Shown piece by piece: positions 8,405-19,580 of a stretch of DNA of 64,000 nt. Both the position numbers and the translations under genes were made by a program. The DNA lies in the NCBI RefSeq assembly GCF_017068395.1, contig NZ_CP070619.1:2232001-2296000 (forward strand), in the 5' to 3' direction. The notes under the pieces were generated by a model. That model did not search any database, was not told where the DNA came from, and was given only the letters and a program-made list of their open reading frames with translations. The stretch is from Rhodococcus pseudokoreensis (lineage in GTDB: Bacteria > Actinomycetota > Actinomycetes > Mycobacteriales > Mycobacteriaceae). Within the stretch, counting starts at the first letter, position 1; each line of letters starts with the position of its first letter.

Positions 8405-9436
8405 ATGACAACGTCGAAGACGACGTACCGCGAAGCAATCAAGGCCGCGCTCGCCCAGGAGATGGAACGTGACGCGACGGTTGTGCAGATCGGTGAAGAC
8501 CTACGTGGCGGTCAGGCGGGTACCAATCCGGAACTCGAGTCCGGAAAACTCGAGGCGTTCGGCGGGGTGCTGGGTGTGACGAAGGGCCTGTGGACCGAAT
8601 TCGGTTCCGACCGGGTCATCGACACCCCGATCACCGAGTCCGCGATCATCGGCATGGCAGCCGGCGCCGCACTGACCGGGCTGCGTCCGGTCGCCGAACT
8701 GATGTTCATGGACTTCTTCGGAGTCTGTTACGACGCCCTGTACAACCAGGCGGCGAAGTTCCGCTACATGTTCGGCGGCAAGGCCCGCACCCCGCTCGTG
8801 GTGCGCGGCATGATCGGTGCCGGATTCTCGGCGGCGGCGCAGCATTCGCAGTCTCCGTACAACGTGTTCGCCGCGGTCCCCGGCCTCAAGGTGGTGGCCC
8901 CGTCCAACGCGTATGACGCCAAAGGTCTTCTCATCCAGTCCATTCGCGACGACGACCCGGTGGTGTTCTGCGAGCACAAGACCCTGTACGACCTGAAGGG
9001 CGAGGTTCCCGACGAGCCGTACACGATCCCGTTCGGTGTCGCCAACTACACCCGTGAAGGCACGGACGTCACGATCATCGCGCTCTCGGCGATGGTGAAC
9101 GCCGCCAACACGGCCGCCGACAAACTTGCCACCGAGGGCATCTCCGTCGAGGTGGTCGACCCGCGGACCGTCTCACCCCTCGACGAGGAAGGCATCCTCG
9201 AATCCGTCGCGTCCACCGGACGGGTCGTGATCGTCGACGAGTCCGCGGCGCGGTGCGGATTCGGCCACGACGTCGCCGCACTGATCGCGACCAAGGCGTT
9301 CGGTTCGCTGAAGGCACCGATCGAACTGGTCACCCCGCCGCACACCCCCGTGCCGTTCTCCCCCGTGCTCGAACAGGCATGGCTTCCCAACGCGGCACGC
9401 ATCGAGGCCGCGGTACGCAAGGTGGTGACTGCCTGA
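8405..9436 (+). CDS. acoB: acetoin dehydrogenase E1 component, beta subunit
   Basis: Partner of AcoA in the E1 tetramer; a transketolase pyrimidine-binding domain (about residues 4-180) is followed by a transketolase C-terminal domain. Conserved landmarks are VVQIGEDLRGG, DTPITESAIIGMAAGAAL and MFMDFFGVCYDALYNQAAK, with DPRTVSPLD in the C-terminal domain. The length of 343 aa fits the family. ATG 8405 is preferred over the in-frame GTG at 8393 as it begins the conserved reading MTTSKTTYREAIKAAL; neither has a strong ribosome site. It is followed two bases later by acoC. Confidence 0.92.
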   Translation: MTTSKTTYREAIKAALAQEMERDATVVQIGEDLRGGQAGTNPELESGKLEAFGGVLGVTKGLWTEFGSDRVIDTPITESAIIGMAAGAALTGLRPVAELMFMDFFGVCYDALYNQAAKFRYMFGGKARTPLVVRGMIGAGFSAAAQHSQSPYNVFAAVPGLKVVAPSNAYDAKGLLIQSIRDDDPVVFCEHKTLYDLKGEVPDEPYTIPFGVANYTREGTDVTIIALSAMVNAANTAADKLATEGISVEVVDPRTVSPLDEEGILESVASTGRVVIVDESAARCGFGHDVAALIATKAFGSLKAPIELVTPPHTPVPFSPVLEQAWLPNAARIEAAVRKVVTA

Positions 9437-9438
9437 CC

Positions 9439-10971
9439 ATGAGCGACATCAAGCTGATCGAAGTTCCCAAATGGGGCCTGTCCATGGACGAGGGCACCGT
9501 CACCGAGTGGTTGATCGACGAAGGAACACCCTTCGCGAAAGGCGATCTGATCTGCGAGATCGAAACCAGCAAGATCACCAACGAGTTGGAGGCGCCGTTC
9601 GACGGCGCACTGCGTCGCATCGTCGCCAAGCCGGGCGCCACGCTGCCGGTGGGTGCGGTCTTGGCGGTATCGGCGGACGCGGCCGTCTCCGATGCCGAGA
9701 TCGAGGAGTTCCTGACCGGAATCGGAGCGGATCACGTCCCCGCGCCCGAGCCGGAGCGGACACCGGGCGGGCAGCCCACTCCCGCAGAGCCGCGGGTGAC
9801 GCCCACCCCGTCCGCTCCGGCGGCCCAGGAATCGGCGCGGCCACCCGGCACCACCACCGTCCCGGATTCGCTACGGGGACGGACGAATGGTGACGTCTTC
9901 GCGACGCCGCACTCCCTGCGGTTGGCCGAAGAATTGTCACTCGATCTGGGCCGGGTGGCCGGGACCGGCCGCGACGGCCGGATCTCGGTCGCGGACGTCC
10001 ACGACGCGATTCGCTCGGCAGGCGGAACCGTCGCAGACGCACCGGCGCCCACTCGGTCTGGTGTGCCGGGACGCTCCGCCGAGGACGACGGCACGGTCGA
10101 TGCGACACCGGTGGCACGTCGACTGGCGAGATCCCTGGGCATCAACCTGCACGACTGCCGGGCCACCGGTTCGCGGGGGCGAGTCTGCGAGGCGGACGTC
10201 CGGGAAGCCGAAAGGACGTTCCGACTGGTTCCCGAACCGGCGCCCGCGCCCGCCGGCCGTGCGGACGCCCCGCACGTGCTGCCCGAGTTCGAGACGATCC
10301 CGTTCAACTCGATGCGCAAGGCGATCGGTCAGCGCCTGCAGGAATCGAAGCGCAACGCCCCGCACTTCCGGCTCACCGCGGACCTCGAGATCGACAATCT
10401 CCTCGCACTCCGCACGGAGATCAACGCAACGGTGCCGGCAGTCAAGCTGTCGGTCAACGACTTCGTGGTCAAAGCCTGCGCTGCGGCGCTGCGCAAGGTC
10501 CCGGACGTCAACGTCCAGTTCGACGAGGCGGCGCAATCGGTGCTGAGATTCTCCGCCGCCGACATCTCGGTAGCCGTCGCCCTGCCGTCGGGCCTGATCA
10601 CGCCCATCGTTCGCGGAGCGGAGAGCAAGAGCCTCGCCGAGATCTCCGGTGAGGTCCACGCATTGGTGACCAAGGCCAAGACCGGCAAGCTGACGCCCGA
10701 GGAGTTCCAGGGTGGCACGTTCACCATCTCGAACCTCGGTATGTTCGGCGTGCGCGAATTCGACGCGATCATCAACCCACCGCAGGGCGCCATCCTCGCC
10801 GTCGGTGCGGGGCAGCAACGGCCGGTCGTCGTGGACGGCCGGGTGGAGGTCCGCGCGATGCTGACCGTCACGCTGTCGTGCGACCACCGCGTGATCGACG
10901 GCGCCCTCGGCGCGACGTTCCTGCAGGAACTGCGGCGCTTCGTCGAATCACCCGCGTTGATGCTGGTCTAG
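9439..10971 (+). CDS. acoC: acetoin dehydrogenase E2 (dihydrolipoyl acetyltransferase)
   Basis: The E2 core transfers the acetyl group from the lipoyl arm to CoA. The N-terminal lipoyl domain (about 1-80) carries the modified lysine in ETSKITNE (K45). A Pro/Ala-rich linker leads to two peripheral subunit-binding-like domains rather than one: FATPHSLRLAEELSLDL (about 153-191) and VDATPVARRLARSLGINL (about 219-257), both with the GTGRDGRI-type turn (the second is ATGSRGRV). The catalytic acyltransferase domain follows and ends with DHRVIDG (H483, D487). Start ATG 9439 lies two bases after acoB. Length is 510 aa. A dihydrolipoamide-linked E2 of another 2-oxoacid complex is possible by sequence alone, but E1 and context favour acetoin. 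Confidence 0.9.
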   Translation: MSDIKLIEVPKWGLSMDEGTVTEWLIDEGTPFAKGDLICEIETSKITNELEAPFDGALRRIVAKPGATLPVGAVLAVSADAAVSDAEIEEFLTGIGADHVPAPEPERTPGGQPTPAEPRVTPTPSAPAAQESARPPGTTTVPDSLRGRTNGDVFATPHSLRLAEELSLDLGRVAGTGRDGRISVADVHDAIRSAGGTVADAPAPTRSGVPGRSAEDDGTVDATPVARRLARSLGINLHDCRATGSRGRVCEADVREAERTFRLVPEPAPAPAGRADAPHVLPEFETIPFNSMRKAIGQRLQESKRNAPHFRLTADLEIDNLLALRTEINATVPAVKLSVNDFVVKACAAALRKVPDVNVQFDEAAQSVLRFSAADISVAVALPSGLITPIVRGAESKSLAEISGEVHALVTKAKTGKLTPEEFQGGTFTISNLGMFGVREFDAIINPPQGAILAVGAGQQRPVVVDGRVEVRAMLTVTLSCDHRVIDGALGATFLQELRRFVESPALMLV

Positions 10972-10980
10972 GGAGTGCTG

Positions 10981-12390
10981 ATGACTGACAAATACGACGT
11001 CCTGGTGATCGGAAGCGGGCCCGGCGGCTACGTGGCCGCCATCCGCGCCGCCCAACACGGACTCCGCACAGCGGTGATCGAACGGGACCGACTCGGCGGC
11101 ATCTGCCTGAACTGGGGTTGCATTCCCACCAAGGCGCTGCTGCACGGCGCCGACGTCGCGCACACGCTGGCGAATCTGCGTCCCCTCGGATTCTCCACCA
11201 GCGGTGTCGAATTCGACATGGCGCAATTGGTCGAGTTCAGCCGCGGGGTGTCGGGTCGGTTGTCCGACGGCATCGGGTATCTGATGAAGAAGAACGGCAT
11301 CGACGTGATCAGCGGCACCGCGCGACTCACCGGAAAGGGCGTGGTGGGTGTTCGGGAGGGCGGTGACCCGGCGTCGCCGCTCACCGAGTACCGGGCCGAT
11401 CACATCATCCTCGCCACGGGTGCGCGCCCCCGGTCGGTGCCCGGGGTGACACCGGACGGCGATCGGGTCTGGACCTACTTCGACGCGCTCGTACCCCAGG
11501 AACTTCCGAAGTCGCTGTTGGTCATCGGTTCCGGTGCCATCGGCGTCGAGTTCGCGAGCCTCTACCACGATTTGGGCAGTGCGGTCACCCTCGTCGAACT
11601 GGCACCGCAGATCATGCCCGTCGAGGATGCCACGGTGGCCGGCCACGTGCGCCGGCAGTTCGAGAAGCGCGGGATCGAGATCCACACCGGCGCCTCGGTG
11701 TCCGAACTCACCGTCGGCGCGGATTCCGTCGCCGTGACGGTGAAATGCGCGGACGGAACCCTCGAAGAACGGGTCGTGGAGCGGGTTCTGGTCGCCGCCG
11801 GCATCCAGGGAAACATCGAGAATCTCGGGCTCGCGGACGTCGGCGTCGAGGTGGACCGCGGGTTCGTCACCACCGACGAGTGGTGCCGCACCAGCACATT
11901 CGGGATCTACGCCATCGGCGACGTCGCCGGCGCCCCGTGCCTCGCCCACAAAGCCAGTCACGAGGGCGTGCTGTGTGTCGACAAGCTGGCGGGAGCCCCG
12001 CACGTGACACCGTTGGACAAAGACTATGTCCCCGGATGCACGTACTCGCGGCCCCAGGTCGCCAGCCTCGGCCTCACCGAGGACCAGGCACGGGCAACCG
12101 GGCGCTCCCTGCAGATCGGACAGTTCGATCTGCAGGCCTCCGGCAAGGCACTCGCCATCGGTGAAGCCGAAGGCTTCGTCAAGACCATCTTCGACGCCGA
12201 CAGCGGTGAACTGCTGGGCGCCCACATGGTCGGGCCCGAAGTCACCGAGCAGATCCAGGGATTCGGCATCGCACGATCCCTGGAGGCTACCGGTGACGAT
12301 CTCGCGGACGTGGTCTTCGCGCACCCGACGCTGTCCGAGGCCATGCACGAGTCGGTCCTGTCGGCGCTGGGCCGCCCGATCAACATGTAG
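10981..12390 (+). CDS. acoL: dihydrolipoyl dehydrogenase (E3)
   Basis: The E3 flavoprotein re-oxidises dihydrolipoamide on E2 and passes electrons to NAD+. The N-terminal FAD-binding [11 protein letters not shown], the redox disulfide [13 protein letters not shown] (C42/C47), a second Rossmann motif ([14 protein letters not shown]) and the dimer-interface HPTLSE with active-site His are all intact. ATG 10981 follows GGGAG by five bases; a GTG at 10975 would overlap that site. Length is 469 aa, normal. It lies nine bases after acoC in the same operon, so it probably serves the acetoin complex, although E3 can be shared between 2-oxoacid dehydrogenases. Confidence 0.92.
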   Translation: MTDKYDVLVIGSGPGGYVAAIRAAQHGLRTAVIERDRLGGICLNWGCIPTKALLHGADVAHTLANLRPLGFSTSGVEFDMAQLVEFSRGVSGRLSDGIGYLMKKNGIDVISGTARLTGKGVVGVREGGDPASPLTEYRADHIILATGARPRSVPGVTPDGDRVWTYFDALVPQELPKSLLVIGSGAIGVEFASLYHDLGSAVTLVELAPQIMPVEDATVAGHVRRQFEKRGIEIHTGASVSELTVGADSVAVTVKCADGTLEERVVERVLVAAGIQGNIENLGLADVGVEVDRGFVTTDEWCRTSTFGIYAIGDVAGAPCLAHKASHEGVLCVDKLAGAPHVTPLDKDYVPGCTYSRPQVASLGLTEDQARATGRSLQIGQFDLQASGKALAIGEAEGFVKTIFDADSGELLGAHMVGPEVTEQIQGFGIARSLEATGDDLADVVFAHPTLSEAMHESVLSALGRPINM

Positions 12391-12396
12391 CACTCC

Positions 12397-12437
12397 CCGC
12401 CGAACCGTGGTTGCCCTCCGGCACCGCGGTTCGGTGG
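12397..12437 (+). terminator. intra-operon hairpin between E3 and lipA
   Basis: CCGCCGAACCGTGG (12397-12410) pairs with CCGCGGTTCGGTGG (12424-12437) with only wobble pairs at the mismatched positions. It lies six bases after the E3 stop and 24 before lipA. It could attenuate read-through, so that lipA is made at a lower level, or act as an mRNA processing or stability element. There is no U-tract. Confidence 0.5.
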
Positions 12438-12461
12438 GAACCACCACCCAGGAATCGACAC

Positions 12462-13436
12462 GTGACTGCCACACCACGAACATCGTCCGGGGCCGTGCAG
12501 GCCCCGCCCGGCCGCAAATTGCTCCGCCTCGAGATCCGAAACGCGGAGACTCCGATCGAACGCAAACCGAACTGGATCAAGACGAGAGCGAAGATGGGCC
12601 CGGAATACTCCGAGCTCGAGGGCCTCGTCAAACGCGAGGGTTTGCACACCGTCTGCGAAGAAGCCGGCTGCCCCAACATCTACGAATGCTGGGAAGACCG
12701 CGAAGCGACGTTCCTCATCGGCGGCGAACAGTGCACCCGCCGCTGCGACTTCTGCCAAATCGACACCGGCAAACCCACAGACCTCGACCGCGACGAACCC
12801 CGCCGCGTCGCCGAATCCGTGCAGGCGATGGGACTGCGGTACTCCACCATCACCGGCGTCGCCCGCGACGACCTCCCCGACGGCGGCGCCTGGCTCTACG
12901 CCGAAACGGTCCGCCAGATCCACCAGCTCAACCCCGGCACCGGCGTCGAGAACCTCATCCCCGACTTCAACGGCAAGCCGGACCTGCTCGCCGAGGTCTT
13001 CGACTCCCGCCCCGAGGTCCTCGCCCACAACCTCGAGACCGTGCCCCGCATCTTCAAACGGATCCGCCCCGCGTTCCGCTACGAACGCTCCCTCGGCGTG
13101 ATCACCGCCGCCCGCGACTTCGGACTGGTCACCAAGTCCAACCTGATCCTCGGCATGGGCGAGACCCCCGACGAGGTCCACCAGGCGATGCTCGACCTGC
13201 ACGCCGCCGGCTGCGACATCCTCACCATCACCCAGTACCTGCGCCCCTCCCCCCGGCACCACCCCGTCGAGCGGTGGGTCAAGCCCGAAGAGTTCGTCGA
13301 GCACTCCCAGGCCGCCGAGGAGATCGGATTCGCCGGCGTCATGGCCGGACCGCTCGTGCGCTCGTCGTACCGCGCCGGCCGCCTCCACGCGCAGGCAGTC
13401 CAACACCGCAACTCGAGCATGCAGGAGATTCCATGA
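12462..13436 (+). CDS. lipA: lipoyl synthase
   Basis: A radical SAM enzyme that inserts two sulfurs into the octanoyl chain on lipoyl domains. Both iron-sulfur sites are visible: the auxiliary cluster C65, C70 and C76 ([12 protein letters not shown]) and the radical [11 protein letters not shown] (C91, C95, C98); the C-terminal RSSY with its conserved serine is also present. GTG 12462 has AGGA eight bases upstream and gives 324 aa, the usual size. Placement directly after acoABC and E3 suggests a copy dedicated to lipoylating the acetoin E2. No lipB octanoyltransferase is present here, so a housekeeping lipAB locus probably exists elsewhere (inference). Confidence 0.95.
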   Translation: MTATPRTSSGAVQAPPGRKLLRLEIRNAETPIERKPNWIKTRAKMGPEYSELEGLVKREGLHTVCEEAGCPNIYECWEDREATFLIGGEQCTRRCDFCQIDTGKPTDLDRDEPRRVAESVQAMGLRYSTITGVARDDLPDGGAWLYAETVRQIHQLNPGTGVENLIPDFNGKPDLLAEVFDSRPEVLAHNLETVPRIFKRIRPAFRYERSLGVITAARDFGLVTKSNLILGMGETPDEVHQAMLDLHAAGCDILTITQYLRPSPRHHPVERWVKPEEFVEHSQAAEEIGFAGVMAGPLVRSSYRAGRLHAQAVQHRNSSMQEIP

Positions 13437-13663
13437 TGAACGACTCCGTCATCGACGACGCAAGGGTTGTCGAATTCGCCCGGCGCTGGCTCCCCTACGG
13501 CGGTGGCACCACCGGCGATCTCCTCGTCGAATTCGGGATGACACCCGCGTGCTACGTGGCCCGGCTCGGCAGGATCCTTTCCGGACCCGCCGGTCACCGG
13601 CTCGATCCACAACTGCGCGCGGACCTGCGTCACTTCGTCGCCGTGCGCTCGGCGCGGCGCTAG
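13433..13663 (+). CDS. small DUF3263-like protein, 76 aa
   Basis: The ATG overlaps the lipA stop (ATGA), with AGGAGA upstream, so it is translationally coupled to lipA. The sequence [20 protein letters not shown] followed by [14 protein letters not shown] resembles small actinobacterial DUF3263-type proteins, in which a helix-turn-helix-like segment follows a conserved Trp/Gly patch. A DNA-binding or complex-associated role is possible; function is unknown. It is the last gene of the aco-lipA operon and converges with the regulator gene 22 bases away. ATG 13436 is an equally possible start. Confidence 0.7.
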   Translation: MMNDSVIDDARVVEFARRWLPYGGGTTGDLLVEFGMTPACYVARLGRILSGPAGHRLDPQLRADLRHFVAVRSARR

Positions 13664-13685
13664 GCCAGGGATTCGGACGTCCGCC

Positions 13686-14888
13686 TCAGCCGACGACGTG
13701 CACGTCCACGCCGTCCGCGAACCGGTACGGATGGGTGGACAGAATGGGGCCGAGACTCTTTCGGAGACGGGAGATCTCGGCGCGCACGGCCACCACGTGG
13801 TCGCGGTCACCGAACAACGACACACTCAGCGACGCGGCATCGATTCCAGCGGAACCGCTTTCGGTCAGCACTCGCAGTATCTGCGCATGGCGCGGAGAGA
13901 GCGCGCGGGTCCAACTCGTATCGCCCCGCACCGTTGCCCGGGGGGACTCGCCGAGATCTAGTTCCACTCCGATGGTCGCCGGCCTGCCTTCGCGCCGTAC
14001 CAGCCAACCGTCACCGAGCGGTTCCGGCACACACAGCCCCAATCCGGGGACCAACAGCGGCGTGCCGGGGCACGGAGGTGACACCCGATCGGGGGCGGCG
14101 ATCCCACGAGCGTCGGCGACCCAGCCGTGCCGGTCCACCACGAGGGCCGGACCGGCGGTTGCCCCGAGCACCGGCGCCGCATGACCGCGAAGCTTCTCCA
14201 GGTTGATCGTGTGCTCCTGCCACAGTGTGGCCTCGGCCAACCGTACCGCCGTTTGCACCAGCGCCACCGTCGTCGGATGAACCGACATCGCCGAGCCACT
14301 GATGTCGACGACGCCGAGCACTTCGCCGCTCCGCGGATCGTGCACCGGAGAGCCCGTGCACGACCAGCCACGATGAGACCGTGCGTAATGCTCCGCCGAG
14401 AACAGCTGCACAGGAGTATCTTCCACCAACGCCGTCCCGATGGAGTTAGTACCCACCGAACTCTCGGACCATCGGGCGCCCTCCATGAATCCCAGGGCAT
14501 CGGCGGCCTTCCGCAGGCCACGGGACCCTTCCCTCCACAGAACCACCCCGTCGGAGTCCGCGATCACCACGATGAAATTCGCGTCCTCCGCCACCTGAGT
14601 CAACGCGCTGCGAAGCTCCGGAAGAATCGAACGCAGGGCGGTACGCGTCCGCCGGGCTTCGACCTCGGCGCAGTCGGCCAGCACCACGTCCTCACAACTG
14701 TCGGGACTCACCCCGTCCGCTTGTAACCGCGACCACGACCTGCCGACGATCTCGCGCGGCTGCGCCGGTGGTCGCCGACCCGACAGCACTGCATCGTGCA
14801 CTTGACTCAACAACCTTGCGTGCCGGGGAAGATCCACCCCCGAGCCGACAGCGGGAAGGCGGTGCCGAACCGAACCGGTAGTACTCAC
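13686..14888 (-). CDS. AcoR-like GAF-domain regulator without an AAA+ domain
   Basis: The first 300 residues match the sensory half of AcoR, the acetoin-responsive activator: IVGRSWSRL near residue 45, then a GAF domain with SSVGTNSIGTAL and a HYARSHRGWSCTGSPVHDP segment. In AcoR this is followed by a sigma-54-dependent AAA+ ATPase and a Fis helix-turn-helix. Here those are missing, and residues about 310-400 form a different C-terminal domain (SPRHAQILRVL, AVRAEISRLRKSL, HPYRFADGVDVHVVG) that looks like a winged helix. This fits actinobacteria, which lack sigma-54. The start GTG at 14888 faces the dehydrogenase gene. It probably binds the TGCAATC-NN-CTGCAACC boxes and switches on the aco and butanediol genes when acetoin is present (inference). 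Confidence 0.85.
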   Translation of the reverse strand: MSTTGSVRHRLPAVGSGVDLPRHARLLSQVHDAVLSGRRPPAQPREIVGRSWSRLQADGVSPDSCEDVVLADCAEVEARRTRTALRSILPELRSALTQVAEDANFIVVIADSDGVVLWREGSRGLRKAADALGFMEGARWSESSVGTNSIGTALVEDTPVQLFSAEHYARSHRGWSCTGSPVHDPRSGEVLGVVDISGSAMSVHPTTVALVQTAVRLAEATLWQEHTINLEKLRGHAAPVLGATAGPALVVDRHGWVADARGIAAPDRVSPPCPGTPLLVPGLGLCVPEPLGDGWLVRREGRPATIGVELDLGESPRATVRGDTSWTRALSPRHAQILRVLTESGSAGIDAASLSVSLFGDRDHVVAVRAEISRLRKSLGPILSTHPYRFADGVDVHVVG

Positions 14889-14984
14889 ACCTCGGAGCCT
14901 ACCGGGAATGTGAGCGCCGAACCATGACCGTTATGGACACACTTTCATTGGGAGAGAACGTAATCGGTCTTAATCTCGTCACAA

Positions 14985-15001
14985 TGCAATCGACTGCAAC
15001 C
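14985..15001. promoter_or_regulatory. second copy of the candidate AcoR box
   Basis: TGCAATC-GA-CTGCAACC repeats the block found before acoA, here in the divergent region between the regulator and the butanediol dehydrogenase gene. Fifteen of 17 bases are identical, including both TGCA half-sites. A single site here could serve both autoregulation and the dehydrogenase promoter. Confidence 0.6.
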
Positions 15002-15069
15002 CTTGAACAGTCACGGCCGGCAATGCTTGGCTCTCGTGTGAGCACGGTCACATAGGAAAGGAGCTAGGG

Positions 15070-15849
15070 ATGAGCATCGAGGGCAAAGTCGCGTTGATCA
15101 CCGGCGCGGGCCAGGGCATCGGACGGGCGATCGCGTTGCGGCTGGCGTCGGACGGCTCCGACATCTCGCTCGTCGACGTCAACGCCGACCGGATTGACGC
15201 GGTGGCCGACGAGGTCCGGGCGGCGGGTTCGAAGGCGATCTCTTTGGTCGCCGATGTGACGGACCGCGATCAGGTCCGGTCCGCCGTCGACCGGACGGAG
15301 CGCGAACTGGGCGGCTTCGACATCATCGTCAACAACGCGGGCATCGCCCAGGTCGACCCGATCGCCGACGCGACGCCGGAGGACGTGTCACGGATCCTGG
15401 CGGTGAACGTCGAAGGTGTGCTGTGGGGAATCCAGGCCGCGGCCGACAAGTTCCGGGCGCGGGGGCACGGCGGGAAGATCATCAACGCGTCGTCGATCGC
15501 CGGCCACGAGGGGTTCGCGATGCTCGGCGTGTACTCGGCGACGAAGTTCGCGGTCCGCGCACTCACCCAGGCCGCGGCGAAGGAGTACGCGTCCGACGGC
15601 ATCACCGTCAACGCCTATTGCCCCGGTGTCGTCGGCACCGACATGTGGGTCACCATCGACGAGCGTTTCGCAGCCCTCACCGGGGCGCCGAAGGGTGCCA
15701 CGTTCGAGAAGTTCGTCGGCGGCATCGCCCTCGGTCGCGCACAGACACCGGAGGACGTCGCCGCATACGTGTCGTATCTCGCCGGACCGGACTCCGACTA
15801 CATGACCGGGCAGGCCGGACTGATCGACGGCGGCCTCGTGTACCGGTAG
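15070..15849 (+). CDS. budC: diacetyl reductase / 2,3-butanediol dehydrogenase (SDR)
   Basis: A classical short-chain dehydrogenase of 259 aa. The NAD-binding TGAGQGIG (residues 11-18), NNAG (88-91) and the catalytic Ser-Tyr-Lys (SS about 141, YSATK with Y155 and K159) are intact. The sequence around [10 protein letters not shown] and the GLIDGG C-terminus resembles acetoin-forming diacetyl reductases and meso-butanediol dehydrogenases (BudC/ButA). It would oxidise 2,3-butanediol to acetoin, the substrate of the adjacent complex, or run in reverse. GGAAAGGAG lies before the ATG. The divergent regulator and shared operator box support membership in the acetoin regulon; stereospecificity cannot be read from sequence. 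Confidence 0.85.
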   Translation: MSIEGKVALITGAGQGIGRAIALRLASDGSDISLVDVNADRIDAVADEVRAAGSKAISLVADVTDRDQVRSAVDRTERELGGFDIIVNNAGIAQVDPIADATPEDVSRILAVNVEGVLWGIQAAADKFRARGHGGKIINASSIAGHEGFAMLGVYSATKFAVRALTQAAAKEYASDGITVNAYCPGVVGTDMWVTIDERFAALTGAPKGATFEKFVGGIALGRAQTPEDVAAYVSYLAGPDSDYMTGQAGLIDGGLVYR

Positions 15850-15939
15850 GCCTCGCCCTGAGGTGGTGGTTTCGCGGCCGCAACCGCGGGTAGACGAGGT
15901 GGTGACGCGTCAGTGAGTTCGGGATGAAAGGGGGCAGCC

Positions 15940-16173
15940 GTGGACGCCGGCGACCTCGTCGAACGCACCGCCCGGTTGCGGGCCGATCTGCAGGCACTCG
16001 AGCACCGGATCAAGGAGTTGACCGACGCGTTCGACCTTCTCGACAGCACAGTTGACGGCGCTTCGCGGGAAGGGGTGATCGACAGCCTCAGCGACGCCCG
16101 GCTGGATCTGAGCACCGCGGACAGGCACCTCGAGACCGCGGTACGCAACGCCGAGAAACTGTCGATGGCCTGA
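15940..16173 (+). CDS. small coiled-coil protein, 77 aa
   Basis: The GTG start follows AAGGGGGCAGCC. The protein is almost entirely helical with heptad-like hydrophobic spacing (LVERTARLRADLQALEHRIK and DARLDLSTADRHLETAV), so a coiled-coil or helical-bundle dimer is likely. There are no cysteines, signal peptide or membrane segment. It stands alone between the dehydrogenase gene and a strong terminator. No family is recognised. Confidence 0.65.
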   Translation: MDAGDLVERTARLRADLQALEHRIKELTDAFDLLDSTVDGASREGVIDSLSDARLDLSTADRHLETAVRNAEKLSMA

Positions 16174-16176
16174 ACC

Positions 16177-16214
16177 CCCGGCATCCCGCGAGCAGATGCT
16201 CGCGGGATGCCGGG
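16177..16214. terminator. bidirectional intrinsic terminator
   Basis: A perfect 17-base stem (16177-16193 with 16198-16214) with a 4-base AGAT loop starts four bases after the coiled-coil gene stop. It lies between that gene and the convergent katG, so it can serve both directions. Confidence 0.8.
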
Positions 16215-16227
16215 TCAGGTGACGGTT

Positions 16228-16247
16228 GGTCGGCCCCGGGGCCGACC
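16228..16247 (-). terminator. loopless palindrome downstream of katG
   Basis: GGTCGGCCCCGGGGCCGACC is a perfect 20-base palindrome 11 bases beyond the katG stop. It would form a hairpin in the katG transcript, and together with the preceding stem it makes a double termination region. Confidence 0.45.
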
Positions 16248-16258
16248 GACCACCGTGA

Positions 16259-18968
<2,710 letters not shown>

Positions 18969-19337
18969 CCACCCACTATGGACTACTTTTCTGGACTCAG
19001 TAAAGAGTTTGCGGAAACAATTTGCCGTGACTTCCACTTACATACAAATGGTGGCCGATCACCGGAGAGTGGCCTGACAACCCGTCAGGGAAGCTCGGAC
19101 GTGACCACGACTGACGGGACCGAATCCGGCGAGGACAATCCGACGGCACGGGGAACAGTCCACCGCCACCGCTGCCACCGTTGAGGTTCGGCGGGGTGGT
19201 GTTGTGCCGCCAGTCGGTGGTGCCGCCGCTGCCCCCACCACCCTCCCCTGTGACCGATTCCCCGTGCGCCGACCGTAGCCGCGCGCGACGCTTCGATTCG
19301 ACACGGCCACAACGTGACTGGCGGGGGCCAGACCCCG
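18969..19337. other. furA promoter region and non-coding stretch
   Basis: The part next to furA (about 18978-19045) is unusually A/T-rich, with ACTTTTCTGG and GACTCAGTAAAGAG, and should contain the furA promoter and operator. The remainder (to 19337) is GC-rich with runs of GGT/GCC repeats and shows no credible gene. Confidence 0.5.
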
Positions 19338-19493
19338 TCAGTACCAGTACTTGCGTCCGCCCACCTTGCGGCCCATCAGCCCGAGGAGCAGGAGGAGAAG
19401 GCCGACTGCGCCGACTATGAGGCCTGCGATCCACAGTGACGAGATCTTGACGACCAAGCCGACGACGATGAGCACCACACCGATTGCGATCAT
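19338..19493 (-). CDS. small two-helix membrane protein, 51 aa (DUF6131-like)
   Basis: The ATG at 19491-19493 has GAGGA eight bases upstream. The protein MIAIGVVLIVVGLVV, then SLWIAGLIVGAVGLLLLL, ends with the basic, aromatic tail GRKVGGRKYWY. Two hydrophobic helices joined by a short KISS turn and the VGGRKYW tail resemble small actinobacterial membrane proteins of the DUF6131 type. Function is unknown. It stands alone upstream of the response regulator on the same strand, 73 bases after it in the other direction of reading. Confidence 0.75.
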   Translation of the reverse strand: MIAIGVVLIVVGLVVKISSLWIAGLIVGAVGLLLLLLGLMGRKVGGRKYWY

Positions 19494-19580
19494 GGCCAAT
19501 TCCTCTGTGAGAGTGGCTCGGGCTTTTATGCGAATCCTAGGCGCAGGAAGCTGTCGGTGTCAGGGAACCACGGCAGCTGA

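Noticed and set aside
10948..12483. A 511-codon open frame on the minus strand across the E3 gene
   Set aside because: It mirrors the E3 gene, which has complete motifs; no ribosome site or family motif is visible in the antisense frame.
18981..19337. GC-rich repeats between furA and the small membrane protein as a CRISPR or repeat array
   Set aside because: The GGT/GCC runs are short and irregular and have no fixed repeat-spacer structure.
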